NCBI GenBank assembly: GCA_938018155.1
Contig: CALIIG010000107.1
Coordinates: forward strand, 1 to 14,271
DNA from: an uncultured Prevotella sp.
GTDB taxonomy: Bacteria; Bacteroidota; Bacteroidia; Bacteroidales; Bacteroidaceae
Length of the DNA: 14,271 nucleotides
Direction of reading: 5' to 3'
Each line of letters starts with the position of its first letter. Position 1 is the stretch's first letter. A program made the position numbers and the translations under genes. Of this stretch, positions 1-7,387 are shown one piece after another. The notes under the pieces were generated by a model. The model was not told the origin of the DNA and made no database searches. It worked only from the letters and a program-made list of their open reading frames with translations.

Positions 1-1818
1 CAGATGGCCGACGACGAACTGGGTAATGCGGCCGTCGGTTTCCAATGCTTTAAGTATGCCGGCCACCAGTTTATGGTATCTCCATTTGTAAATGCTGCCG
101 GCGTTGGTGGCGTACGTCTGTACGATATTACCGATGGCCTCGACAAGGCACGCCTTGTAAAAACCGAAACTACAGCTTTACCAGCAGCCGAGGCCACTGC
201 AAATATTGCTGCCGGAGCCAGGGTTGACGATGCCGATATTACGCTTTACCTGCTCCATGGCACCCGTCTTACCGCCTTTACCAGCAGCGGTGTTGAGCAG
301 CCCGTGGTGAAAAACATCTATGCTTACGCGCTCAACAGCACGAAAGAGGGCGACGGTTCGTATACGTTTACATTTAAGTCGAACGCAGCTGCTGCCGATG
401 CGCACATTGTATTTACCAATGCTGCCGACGGCACCGTGGTGGGTTCAATCCCCGTTAACGTAAGCGAGGGCGACAATACCTTTACTTATAGCCAGGAGGC
501 TATGCCGGGAAATGCCGGCCTTACCCTCAACTGGGCAGTAAGTTTGAAGGGTGAAAACGTTGCCCGTGTGGCACGAATCAACGAACCCGACACTTATACG
601 GGCGCGCTATTCAGCTCTGTTGACAAGTCGCCTGAATCGCCATTCTTCGGTCAGGTTTACGTAAACAACTTCATTAAATCCTCTAATCCCGGCAACGGAC
701 TGTATGCTTACGACCCGTCATACACCCGTATTAACAGCACTCCTTACCGCGGATATACCAATCCGGCAACCAATTACCGCATTGCTGTAGGACCTATGGG
801 CAAGGTATGGATGGCAGAATGGGGCGATGACAATTCCGGCGTCTACATTGCCGACCCCGCTGATCTCACGAAGCCGTTTACACAATTCTTCCTCGGTACG
901 CGCAATGGCGACGGCCTCTTCACCAACGATGGTGCCAAAGTTGGCTCGTCTACGCCGGGCGTTGCCGTAGGCGGAACGGGTGCTGATACCAGGGTTTACG
1001 TTGCCAATGAGGACATGGGGAACGACGTTGCCGTCTACGAGATTGGACAATCTGACGGCAGCCTCGTCTACGAATGGGGCAAGGCACCGAGCTATTCTCT
1101 CCCCGTGGGCAAGTATCTGCTCAATACCGATATTGCCGTTGCTCCCGGAAAGGACGGCGGTGCCTGGTGTTCGCAGCGTCGCGGACAGGGCAACAACACG
1201 AAGAACGTACCGTCGTTGCTGTATGTTGCACGCGATGGCAAGGTCACTTTCAACAGTGGTGAGGGCGACTTCCCGATGTATCTTGCCGGTTCCGGCGGCG
1301 CGGGATTCGCAGTTTCAGCCGATCAAAGCCTGATCGCCATTGGTGAACTCAAGGGCGTTGTCAAGCTGTTCAGCGTTACATGGGACGGTAATACGCCTGC
1401 GCTTGCGCCTGCAGGCAGTTTCGTTTGCGACGTAGCCAACAAGAGTGGTAACCTGTTTGAGATGAACTTCGACTATGCGGGGAACCTCGTTTGCTCGGGT
1501 GCAAAGCTCGGCGTTTATTCGATACCTACCGTCAATAACGCTACCACCACGCCTGCCCGCAAGGCTCTTACCGTGGTGAAGACGGCCAATTCTACCAGTG
1601 TTGACAATGTTGAGACGGAAACTGCAGTTAGTGCTCTCTTCTCGGGCGACCTGTTAACGGTTAGTGCTCCCGAAGCCGTTGCTCATGTTGTAGTGTATGC
1701 AACCGACGGAACACGCGTGGCCGAAAGCTGTAATTCGCGCTTTACGGTAGATGCTCCGGCAGGTGTTTATCTTGTGAAAGTGAACACATTTGCAGCCGTT
1801 AAGGCCGTGAAAAAGTAA
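1..1818 (+). CDS. Secreted beta-propeller-like protein with type IX-like C-terminal domain (5' partial)
   Basis: The reading frame is open from base 1 to a TAA at 1816-1818. The Met at base 4 is probably internal: no signal peptide follows it, and the protein starts directly in repeat-like beta sequence, so the true start lies upstream of the window. About 605 residues are visible. The body is rich in Gly, Asp, Asn, Thr and Val, with blade-like stretches such as VGGVRLYDITDG, GPMGKVWMAEWGDD, NTDIAVAPGKDGG and LIAIGELKGVVKLFSV, which suggest a beta-propeller or similar repeat fold. The last 70 or so residues (AHVVVYATDGTRVAES, then APAGVYLVKVNT and AVKAVKK) match the pattern of Bacteroidetes type IX sorting domains: a strand, a DG turn, then GVYLVKV. 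I infer a secreted or surface protein. Ligand and function are not recognisable. A strong terminator follows 27 nt after the stop. Confidence 0.75.
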   Translation, partial: QMADDELGNAAVGFQCFKYAGHQFMVSPFVNAAGVGGVRLYDITDGLDKARLVKTETTALPAAEATANIAAGARVDDADITLYLLHGTRLTAFTSSGVEQPVVKNIYAYALNSTKEGDGSYTFTFKSNAAAADAHIVFTNAADGTVVGSIPVNVSEGDNTFTYSQEAMPGNAGLTLNWAVSLKGENVARVARINEPDTYTGALFSSVDKSPESPFFGQVYVNNFIKSSNPGNGLYAYDPSYTRINSTPYRGYTNPATNYRIAVGPMGKVWMAEWGDDNSGVYIADPADLTKPFTQFFLGTRNGDGLFTNDGAKVGSSTPGVAVGGTGADTRVYVANEDMGNDVAVYEIGQSDGSLVYEWGKAPSYSLPVGKYLLNTDIAVAPGKDGGAWCSQRRGQGNNTKNVPSLLYVARDGKVTFNSGEGDFPMYLAGSGGAGFAVSADQSLIAIGELKGVVKLFSVTWDGNTPALAPAGSFVCDVANKSGNLFEMNFDYAGNLVCSGAKLGVYSIPTVNNATTTPARKALTVVKTANSTSVDNVETETAVSALFSGDLLTVSAPEAVAHVVVYATDGTRVAESCNSRFTVDAPAGVYLVKVNTFAAVKAVKK

Positions 1819-1844
1819 TCTTTTCAATCATATCTCTTATTGAA

Positions 1845-1878
1845 GGGGAGGCAGCTTTGTGCTGTCTCCCCTTGTTTT
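1845..1878 (+). terminator. Rho-independent terminator after the propeller gene
   Basis: An 11-bp stem, GGGGAGGCAGC (1845-1855) with GCTGTCTCCCC (1861-1871), contains one G-T wobble and closes a 5-nt loop. The T-rich run TTGTTTT follows. It sits 27 nt past the stop codon. Confidence 0.88.
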
Positions 1879-1890
1879 GTGTTTGCCCGT

Positions 1891-1959
1891 GCCCCCTAAG
1901 TTAGGGGGCTGGGGGTCTGAACTACCGTACACGCCTCTCCAAACCCTTCCGAAGAAGGG
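1891..1959. repeat. C-rich palindromic intergenic element
   Basis: A perfect palindrome GCCCCCTAA-G-TTAGGGGGC occupies 1891-1909 and is followed by TGGGGGTCTGA. A second hairpin, CCCTTC-CGAA-GAAGGG, lies at 1944-1959. From memory, C-rich hairpins of this look (translating as PQPPNLGG on the minus strand) are scattered between genes in many Bacteroidetes genomes. I see no protein to go with it. A weaker C-rich relative may lie near 2191-2211. Membership of a family is recollection, not a search result. Confidence 0.5.
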
Positions 1960-2302
1960 CCTTTCTAACTGCGCGCGTAAGCACAAAGAGGCTGTTACGA
2001 GCTTGTATATGTCAGCTCTTTTGTAAAGCACGAAAATATGTTCTTTATGTCTTTCTGTTGCTTTAAAATAGTGTCTTCCATGTCGTAGCGTCCGAGACAC
2101 GAAATCATATTATAAATCTCCTGTCGCGTTGAGCAGCCTGCATTCTCTTTTTCAGAGGATCTTTGGGAAGCTCTTTGTCGGGCGTTCAGCCCCCGTCCCT
2201 CCAGCTTAGGGTGCTAATATTAACCTCAAACAGCTTGGCTTTACTCCCTTTTCCTCCATACATTACATCATGATGTATCTGCCTCTGTCATGTTAAGTTC
2301 GT
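1960..2302. other. Gene-free stretch with one perfect palindrome
   Basis: No convincing coding sequence or RNA gene was seen. The only distinct structure is a perfect 14-bp palindrome, TACATCATGATGTA, at 2264-2277. It has operator-like symmetry but is not placed next to a recognisable promoter. Confidence 0.4.
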
Positions 2303-2392
2303 CGTTCAACGGCCGTCAGCAGCGCGTACGGCGACCGTCGAACAATGCGTATGACGGCCGTCAACAACGCTGCCGGCGGCCGTCGAACGATG
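2303..2392. repeat. Palindromic 45-bp repeat, head-to-tail dimer (locus A)
   Basis: Two units start at 2308 and 2353, a 45-bp period, preceded by CGTTC. Each unit is an imperfect inverted repeat: a left arm GACGGCCGTC (itself a perfect palindrome; AACGGCCGTC in the first unit), a 12-nt centre like ARCARCGCGTAC, then a right arm like GGCGGCCGTCGAAC. About 5 nt separate the units. The same dimer recurs at 7676-7765 in the same orientation. It resembles REP or BIME-type intergenic elements. No transposase lies nearby. Confidence 0.85.
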
Positions 2393-2437
2393 ACCTTTGT
2401 GCAATAATCCTTTATTCTCCGCGCAATTGTCGTACAA

Positions 2438-2525
2438 CCTTATCGTCGCTCCCGCATATCCTTACCGCCGTATTCCAACAACTTTACCGTTGTTCCCGTA
2501 TATTTCTACCGCCGTATTTCAGTAG
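2438..2525. repeat. Diverged 44-bp tandem duplication
   Basis: The block 2438-2481 is repeated at 2482-2525. Both share CTCCCG or TTCCCG, then TACCGCCGTATT. Over the first 40 positions there are nine differences, and all are C/T exchanges. No function is recognised. Confidence 0.75.
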
Positions 2526-2713
2526 CTTATATATAATAAGGTGTATGCCCGGGCTGTTCTGTGTAACAAAAAGAACATCGCTTTGCCCCACAAAAACGGT
2601 TGTCACGGGCTTACTTCAAAGATACAAAGGCGGTTACGGAAATATGTATTTCTGATGTCTTTTCGAAGCCCTCAAAAACTTTGTTTTCTTATATTTTTTT
2701 ATCTTGATTATGT

Positions 2714-2744
2714 TTTGTGGTTTATCTTTTATTGTTTACTTTTG
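2714..2744 (+). promoter_or_regulatory. Bacteroidetes-type promoter for nrdD
   Basis: TTTG at 2714-2717, a 19-nt spacer, then TACTTTTG at 2737-2744 fit the Bacteroidetes primary sigma consensus TTTG-N19-21-TAnnTTTG exactly. Transcription would start near 2751, giving a leader of about 175 nt before the nrdD ATG. Confidence 0.8.
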
Positions 2745-2803
2745 CAAATGCAAGGTAAACAAAAAAGGAAATCTTCAATAATGGAAAAGCGTTGACAGTT
2801 TTA

Positions 2804-2852
2804 CTTTTTGGAAAACTTTTCTTTAAGTTGTAACGAAAATGTTTTCCAAAAG
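2804..2852 (+). promoter_or_regulatory. Leader hairpin or inverted repeat upstream of nrdD
   Basis: The arm at 2806-2821 (TTTTGGAAAACTTTTC) pairs with 2835-2851 through 16 bp, with one bulged T at 2840 and a 13-nt loop. There is no T tract after it, so it is not a classical terminator. It lies inside the predicted nrdD 5' leader, so it could be an RNA regulatory element, a stabiliser, or a symmetrical protein-binding site. It does not look like an NrdR box. Confidence 0.6.
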
Positions 2853-2925
2853 TTATCTGATCGCAAAGTTCATCCATGGTTCGCTAAATATTGTAGAATA
2901 TAAATAAACAATAACATTCTGAGCA

Positions 2926-5229
2926 ATGATACAAGTGAGAAAAAGAGACGGCAGTCTTGTACCGTTCGATTTGTCGAAAATCAAAAATGCAATACTCAAA
3001 GATTTAAAGGCTATTCATCACGAAGGCAACATCGACGATATTGCAACGCATTATGCTAACCGTGTTGACGGACTTTGTCGTGAGAAATATCTCGGTGAAA
3101 GTGCAATTTTTGATATTGAGAATATACAGGATACCGTTGTACAAGTGTTGGCCAGCGAGGGCGAGGTAAGGGCAGTAATTGCCTACTGTGAGTATCGTTA
3201 TCAGCACAAGTTGGAGCGCGATCATCGTATTAAACAGACGTACGAAGATAAGCTCATGGCCAAAAACGTGGTGAACCAGAACGCTAATATTGATGAATAT
3301 TCGGGCGGAGGACGTAGCGGCGAGGCTGCCAACGTGTACGAAAAACAGTATGCCCTGGAACACTGCATGTCGAAACTGGCGCGCACGAATCACGAAAACA
3401 ACGAGGTTTACATACACGATCTGAACAAATATGCCATTGGTTTCCACAATTGTCTGAGCATTCCGTTCGACGATTTGTTGTCGAAAGGCTTCCACACAAG
3501 GCAGGGCGACGTGCGCCCCGCCGGCTCTTTGAACACCGCTATGCAGCTGGTTGCTGTTATTTTTCAGCTGCAAAGTCTGAACCAGTTCGGCGGCGTTTCG
3601 GCTACTCACTTGGACTGGACGATGGTGCCTTACTTCAGAAAGTCGTTCATGAAACACTATATTGTAGCGTGGGCTAAGTCGCAGGACAGCTTCGGTGACA
3701 CCGATTTCATCAAACTTTATGACGAAACTTATACCGACGCGGTGGGCGTAATACGCTCGGTTTTCGACGAGTGGTGCGACAAAAACAAGGATAGTTTCTT
3801 TGCAGCAACAGGCCTTACGAAGGACGATTTTACGCTTGCCAATAAGAAAAAACTCGATAAACAGCTTTACAACAGCGCGCTTTGCGATACCCTTCAGGAG
3901 CTTCGCCAGGCCGTTGAAGCCATGTATCATAACCTCAACACGCTGCAAAGCCGGTCGGGTGACCAGCTTCCGTTTACGTCAATCAACTACGGAACGTGCA
4001 CCTTCGAAGAGGGAAGGCTCGTAACGCGCGCCCTTCTTCTGGGCAGTTTGGAGGGTATCGGCTTCCACCATAACACGCCAATCTTCCCCTGTGGCATCTT
4101 CCAGTATATGAAAGGAGTAAACGATCGCGAGGGAACACCGAACTACGACCTGAAGCAACTGGCCATGAAGTCGACGTCGCAACGCCTTTATCCCAACTAC
4201 GCCAACGTGGATTGGAGTGGCAACGAGGGTTACGACCGCAACGATCCGCGCACATATTTCTCAACGATGGGCTGCCGCACGGCAAACGGTTTCGACATAA
4301 ACGGCTTCGGACAGTTGAAGGACGGGCGCGGCAATATCTGCCCAACCACCATCATTATGCCTACGCTGGCCATGGAAGCAGGCGGCGATGTGGAGAAGTT
4401 TATGACGCTTTTGGACCGGAAAATACACGAAGCCAAGGATACTTTAATTGAGCGTTTCAACTGGATTTGCTCGCAAGACCCGCGCTCTACCCCTTTTATG
4501 TGGGACAATAACACCATGGCAGGTTACGTGCCTGCGGAAGGAATACGGTCGGCTATGAAGCATGGCACGCTGGCAATAGGGCAGCTGGGTATGGCCGAAA
4601 CGCTGCAAATTCTTATCGGTATGAACCATACCCGACCCGAAGGACTGGCTTTGGCCAAGCGCATAGAAGAGCTTTTCAGCAAGCGATGCAACGAATTTAA
4701 GCACGAATATAAGTTGAATTTCGGCGTATATTACACGCCGGCCGAGAACCTCTGCTTCACGGCGATGGAGAAATTTAAGGCTCGTTACGGCGTGATTAAA
4801 AATGTATCGGACCGCGATTATTTCACCAACTCGATACATGTACCTGTTTGGGAGCAGATGACGCCGTTTGAAAAAATCGACATTGAAAGCCAGCTCACGG
4901 GCTATTCTACGGCCGGTTGCATTACGTATGTGGAGTTGCCGTCGACAACCAAGAACAATATCACTGCGCTTGAACAGATAATCGACTACGCGATGGCGCA
5001 CGATATTCCTTATTTTGCCATCAATGTGCCCAACGATACGTGTCTGGATTGCGGCTACACTGACGAGATAAACGACGCCTGTCCTGTCTGTGGGAGCGAG
5101 AATATACGACGTCTGCGCCGTGTAACGGGGTACTTAACGACTGATTATCACAACTTTAACCACGGCAAACAGTGTGAGGTTGGCGATCGCGTTAAGCACA
5201 TTAAGGAGTATCGTTGTAGTTGCGATTGA
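2926..5229 (+). CDS. nrdD: Anaerobic (class III) ribonucleoside-triphosphate reductase, NrdD
   Basis: This glycyl-radical enzyme reduces ribonucleotides to deoxyribonucleotides without oxygen, in the cytoplasm, after activation by NrdG. The 767-residue length suits the ATP-cone form. Residues 1 to about 95 form the ATP-cone (MIQVRKRDGSLVPFDLSKI), the allosteric activity domain. Cys176 in FHNCLSIPF and Cys450 in STMGCRTANG fit the two active-site cysteines of the family. Near the C terminus a zinc site is formed by Cys706, Cys709, Cys719 and Cys722 (CLDCG and CPVCG). The glycyl-radical loop RRVTGYL places the radical at Gly735, followed by the usual NxGKQCEVGDRVKH tail. All key elements are present. 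The ATG start puts the ATP-cone at the very N terminus. The promoter lies about 180 bp upstream, and nrdG follows after a repeat-filled 243-bp gap. Residue assignments are from family memory. Confidence 0.97.
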   Translation: MIQVRKRDGSLVPFDLSKIKNAILKDLKAIHHEGNIDDIATHYANRVDGLCREKYLGESAIFDIENIQDTVVQVLASEGEVRAVIAYCEYRYQHKLERDHRIKQTYEDKLMAKNVVNQNANIDEYSGGGRSGEAANVYEKQYALEHCMSKLARTNHENNEVYIHDLNKYAIGFHNCLSIPFDDLLSKGFHTRQGDVRPAGSLNTAMQLVAVIFQLQSLNQFGGVSATHLDWTMVPYFRKSFMKHYIVAWAKSQDSFGDTDFIKLYDETYTDAVGVIRSVFDEWCDKNKDSFFAATGLTKDDFTLANKKKLDKQLYNSALCDTLQELRQAVEAMYHNLNTLQSRSGDQLPFTSINYGTCTFEEGRLVTRALLLGSLEGIGFHHNTPIFPCGIFQYMKGVNDREGTPNYDLKQLAMKSTSQRLYPNYANVDWSGNEGYDRNDPRTYFSTMGCRTANGFDINGFGQLKDGRGNICPTTIIMPTLAMEAGGDVEKFMTLLDRKIHEAKDTLIERFNWICSQDPRSTPFMWDNNTMAGYVPAEGIRSAMKHGTLAIGQLGMAETLQILIGMNHTRPEGLALAKRIEELFSKRCNEFKHEYKLNFGVYYTPAENLCFTAMEKFKARYGVIKNVSDRDYFTNSIHVPVWEQMTPFEKIDIESQLTGYSTAGCITYVELPSTTKNNITALEQIIDYAMAHDIPYFAINVPNDTCLDCGYTDEINDACPVCGSENIRRLRRVTGYLTTDYHNFNHGKQCEVGDRVKHIKEYRCSCD

Positions 5230-5252
5230 CGGCCTTTGCGATGTTTTTACAG

Positions 5253-5283
5253 GTGAATCGCCCCGTTTTTACGGGCGGTTCAC
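5253..5283 (+). terminator. Hairpin after nrdD, possible terminator or attenuator
   Basis: GTGAATCGCCCCGT (5253-5266) pairs with ACGGGCGGTTCAC (5271-5283) through about 13 bp, with one wobble, one bulged C and a TTTT loop. The sequence after it is T-rich but not a pure T run (TTTGATTTCGCTTTT). It would end or reduce transcription between nrdD and nrdG. Its 3' arm and tail match the unit of the following 22-bp array. Confidence 0.65.
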
Positions 5284-5436
5284 TTTGATTTCGCTTTTGG
5301 CTGACTTTGATTTCACTTTCGGTTAACTTTGATTTTGCTTTCGGCTAACTTTGATTTCGCTTTCGGTTCACTTTGATTTCGCTTTCGGTTCACTTTGATT
5401 TTGAGGTTAGTTTACTTTAATTTTACGGACAGTCCA
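5283..5436 (+). repeat. 22-bp tandem repeat array between nrdD and nrdG
   Basis: Seven consecutive 22-bp units start at 5283, 5305, 5327, 5349, 5371, 5393 and 5415, and a broken eighth starts at 5437. The core is TTTGATTTCGCTTTCGG. Units 4 and 5 are identical, the first five are near-identical, and the last ones decay. Two unit junctions create TAACTTTG (5324-5331 and 5346-5353), which matches the Bacteroidetes -7 promoter element, but no -33 element sits at the right spacing. The unit length is not a multiple of three and no gene is encoded. Confidence 0.93.
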
Positions 5437-5472
5437 CTTCAGTTTTACAATCGTTTTATTTTTATTTTTCTG

Positions 5473-5949
5473 ATGCTTCGTTTTCATAACATTACGTCGT
5501 GTGACGTAAATAACGGCGAGGGATTTCGCGTAACGCTGTGGGTTGCCGGCTGTTCGCACCATTGTAAAGGCTGCCAGAACGAGCAGACATGGAGCTTTAC
5601 GGGCGGGCGTGCTTTCACCGACGCCGATAAACAATATCTGTTTTCCGAGCTGTCGAAGCCGTATATCCGGGGCCTTACGCTCTCAGGCGGCGACCCCTTG
5701 GATTCGTTTTCCGACGTGCTTGCGCTGGTTCGTGAGGTTCGTGACGCTTTTCCCACGAAGGATATATGGCTGTATACGGGCTACACGATGGGGCAAATTG
5801 AGAGCGATCGCATGGCCGATATTCTTCCTTTGTTGGATGTTGTGGTCGACGGTCCGTTTATATTGGAGGAGCGCGACGTCACGCTCGCCTTCAGGGGAAG
5901 CAGAAATCAGAGGATCATCAAACTTAAAAGTAAAAAAGTAAAAAGGTAA
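5473..5949 (+). CDS. nrdG: Anaerobic ribonucleotide reductase activating protein, NrdG (radical SAM)
   Basis: NrdG uses a 4Fe-4S cluster and S-adenosylmethionine to put the glycyl radical on NrdD. The cluster motif CxxxCxxC is Cys27, Cys31 and Cys34 (GCSHHCKGC). It is followed by the SAM-contacting LTLSGGDPL, then LDVVVDGPFI and the family-typical FRGSRNQRI near the end. I chose the ATG at 5473, which gives 158 residues beginning MLRFHNITSCDVNNGEG, the usual NrdG length and N terminus. An in-frame ATG at 5395 would add 26 hydrophobic residues encoded by the 22-bp repeats and is unlikely. The last seven residues (KSKKVKR) and the stop codon are encoded inside an A-rich 8-bp tandem array, so the natural C terminus may have been replaced or extended by repeat sequence. 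Confidence 0.95.
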   Translation: MLRFHNITSCDVNNGEGFRVTLWVAGCSHHCKGCQNEQTWSFTGGRAFTDADKQYLFSELSKPYIRGLTLSGGDPLDSFSDVLALVREVRDAFPTKDIWLYTGYTMGQIESDRMADILPLLDVVVDGPFILEERDVTLAFRGSRNQRIIKLKSKKVKR

Positions 5950-5957
5950 AAAAGTAA
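5926..5957 (+). repeat. Four-unit A-rich octamer array (AAAAGTAA type)
   Basis: Four consecutive octamers: AAAAGTAA twice, AAAGGTAA, then AAAAGTAA. The nrdG stop codon TAA (5947-5949) lies in the third unit. The same array occurs inverted at 11984-12015. Confidence 0.85.
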
Positions 5958-5981
5958 AATTTTAAGACGGGGATGTGCAAA

Positions 5982-6013
5982 AATTAAGGAATTAAAGGAT
6001 TAAAAAATTAAAG
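5982..6013 (+). repeat. Four-unit A-rich octamer array (GATTAAAA type)
   Basis: Octamers AATTAAGG, AATTAAAG, GATTAAAA and AATTAAAG run without interruption. The array is close kin to the one at 11859-11890. Confidence 0.85.
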
Positions 6014-6025
6014 TGGAGCACTCAG

Positions 6026-6085
6026 GAATAAAAAGGCAAAGGTGTAAAAAGATAAAGTAAACAGTGATGGATTAAATGATTAAGG
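6026..6085 (+). repeat. Degenerate octamer arrays
   Basis: GAATAAAA, AGGCAAAG, GTGTAAAA and AGATAAAG (6026-6057) follow the same 8-bp period with a looser consensus. GATTAAAT and GATTAAGG (6070-6085) add two more units. Confidence 0.6.
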
Positions 6086-6142
6086 CCGCTGCAGAATCAT
6101 GTAAAGGCACGACAGAAAGGGCGTTTTCAGCGACAGAATACA

Positions 6143-6173
6143 AAAGGGCTGTGTTGTCACAACACGGCCCTTT
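6143..6173. terminator. Bidirectional terminator between nrdG and the OB-fold gene
   Basis: A 14-bp stem, AAAGGGCTGTGTTG (6143-6156) with CAACACGGCCCTTT (6160-6173), has one wobble and a TCA loop. A and T runs on its edges allow use from both sides, for nrdG (+) and the converging gene ending at 6240 (-). Confidence 0.85.
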
Positions 6174-6239
6174 CCCATCTATCAACATGTAATTGATTAG
6201 ACAATGTTTTATTAAGAAAGTTAAATTATTAAATGAACA

Positions 6240-7298
6240 TTATTTGTTTACAAACTTTTTCCCATTCTGTATCACCACACCCTTGTAGGCTTTGCTTACG
6301 CGTTGGCCTGCCATATTGTAGAGGGGAGCGTTATTGTCGGCTTTTTTCGTTATTTCCGTTGCGCGTATTCCGGTCACGGCCGTGCCGTTGACGCTGTATA
6401 AATAGTTGCCACGGTCCATGAGCGTGTGGTCTGTATTCTTGGCCAGAGTGCCGTAAACTACCACCTCGTCGCCCACTTTCAGCTGGTTTTCGTTGGTGAA
6501 AGCCGTGCCGTTTCCGTATCTTCCGGCATAGATGTAGAGCTTGTTGGTTCCGGCTTTATCGTCACTAATCCAGTAGGTTCCGTTGTTCCAGGCTTTCGGT
6601 TTAATCTCAAACTTTTCGACGCTTGTCACAAATCCCTTGACGTAAACCCAGTCGGCGAGGCCCTCTCCGCCTGCAGCGAGCTCCTGAGCCTTGGCTATGG
6701 TGTAGGCTGTTGCGGGCGTATTCTTGATGCTTACGGGGCCACTGTATTCGCCTGAAGTATAGTATTTAACGCGCGATATTTGCACAGCACCGTTGCCTTT
6801 GCCCTTTTTGTTATTGAAATATATGGCATAATACCGGTCGGCTTTGGGCGCAGGAATGGTGAAAACCATCGGACCGGTAACCCATTTCTCGGCTGGTATC
6901 TCAACGATGCTTTCGGCAGTTGTGCCGTCTGCCGACACTGCGAGGAACACTTTATTGAGTAACGCCTTATCCATTTTGTCCACATCCACAACCACTGTAG
7001 CCACAGCTTCCTGCAGTTTCTTTGCCGTAGCGATGCGTGCTTCGCTGTCTGCTTTCTTGCTTCCGCACCTTACGTAAGTCCAGTTATTCTGCCATTTGTA
7101 GTTGTTAAAATTGGTCAGAAGCCACTCATAACTGCCTATTTTAGCCGTCCAGTTATTGGTATAGCCGTAGCCTTCATCCTTGTTTCCCTCTGCATTTTCA
7201 TCAGGAAACGAGAGCACTACAAACGGGGCTGCCATAGCTTTGGTGGCAAAAAGCATCATGACGATGCTGATAAATGAAAAGCGTAATAATTGTTTCAT
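6240..7298 (-). CDS. Secreted OB-fold domain protein with Prevotella-type C-terminal tail
   Basis: The protein has 352 residues. Residues 1-23 are a signal peptide (basic MKQLLR, a hydrophobic core, then a signal peptidase I site AMA before APF). Residues from about 25 to 180 form a beta-rich domain resembling the carbohydrate-binding-like modules of secreted Bacteroidetes proteins. Residues from about 190 to 310 look like an OB fold: YTIAKAQELA, then WVYVKGFVTSVEKF, TYWISDD, LYIYAGRYGNG and LKVGDEVVVYGTL. The tail PLYNMAGQRVSKAYKG, ending IQNGKKFVNK, is a C-terminal motif I recall from many secreted Prevotella and Bacteroides proteins. It is probably a sorting or anchoring signal distinct from the classical type IX domain. 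No catalytic residues were recognised, so enzymatic function is unknown. The gene stands alone, with its own promoter at 7388-7419 and the shared terminator at its 3' end. Confidence 0.85.
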   Translation of the reverse strand: MKQLLRFSFISIVMMLFATKAMAAPFVVLSFPDENAEGNKDEGYGYTNNWTAKIGSYEWLLTNFNNYKWQNNWTYVRCGSKKADSEARIATAKKLQEAVATVVVDVDKMDKALLNKVFLAVSADGTTAESIVEIPAEKWVTGPMVFTIPAPKADRYYAIYFNNKKGKGNGAVQISRVKYYTSGEYSGPVSIKNTPATAYTIAKAQELAAGGEGLADWVYVKGFVTSVEKFEIKPKAWNNGTYWISDDKAGTNKLYIYAGRYGNGTAFTNENQLKVGDEVVVYGTLAKNTDHTLMDRGNYLYSVNGTAVTGIRATEITKKADNNAPLYNMAGQRVSKAYKGVVIQNGKKFVNK

Positions 7299-7387
7299 AA
7301 GCTTTTATAGATTAATTTAATGTAATAACAAGCACTTTATCAGATGTTTTGCGGTTTTTTCTGCAGGTTCAATTTGATGTTGTCGGA

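Noticed and set aside
1837..2100. 87-codon minus-strand open frame
   Set aside because: It spans the terminator and the C-rich palindrome and translates as PQPPNLGG-like repeat sequence. It has no protein family signal.
2303..2392. CRISPR-like repeats
   Set aside because: There are only two units, separated by about 5 nt rather than unique 30-40-nt spacers, and no cas genes are present.
2290..2655. 121-codon plus-strand open frame
   Set aside because: It is made of the 45-bp and 44-bp repeats (both small-period, GC-rich or pyrimidine-patterned) and has no domain-like sequence.
3004..5001. Long minus-strand frames opposite nrdD
   Set aside because: Their coding strand is accounted for by the conserved nrdD frame, and their translations have no recognisable motifs.
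5395..5472. Upstream start for nrdG adding 26 residues
   Set aside because: The extension is encoded by the decayed 22-bp array, is hydrophobic, and does not fit the NrdG N terminus. MLRFHNITSC from 5473 does.
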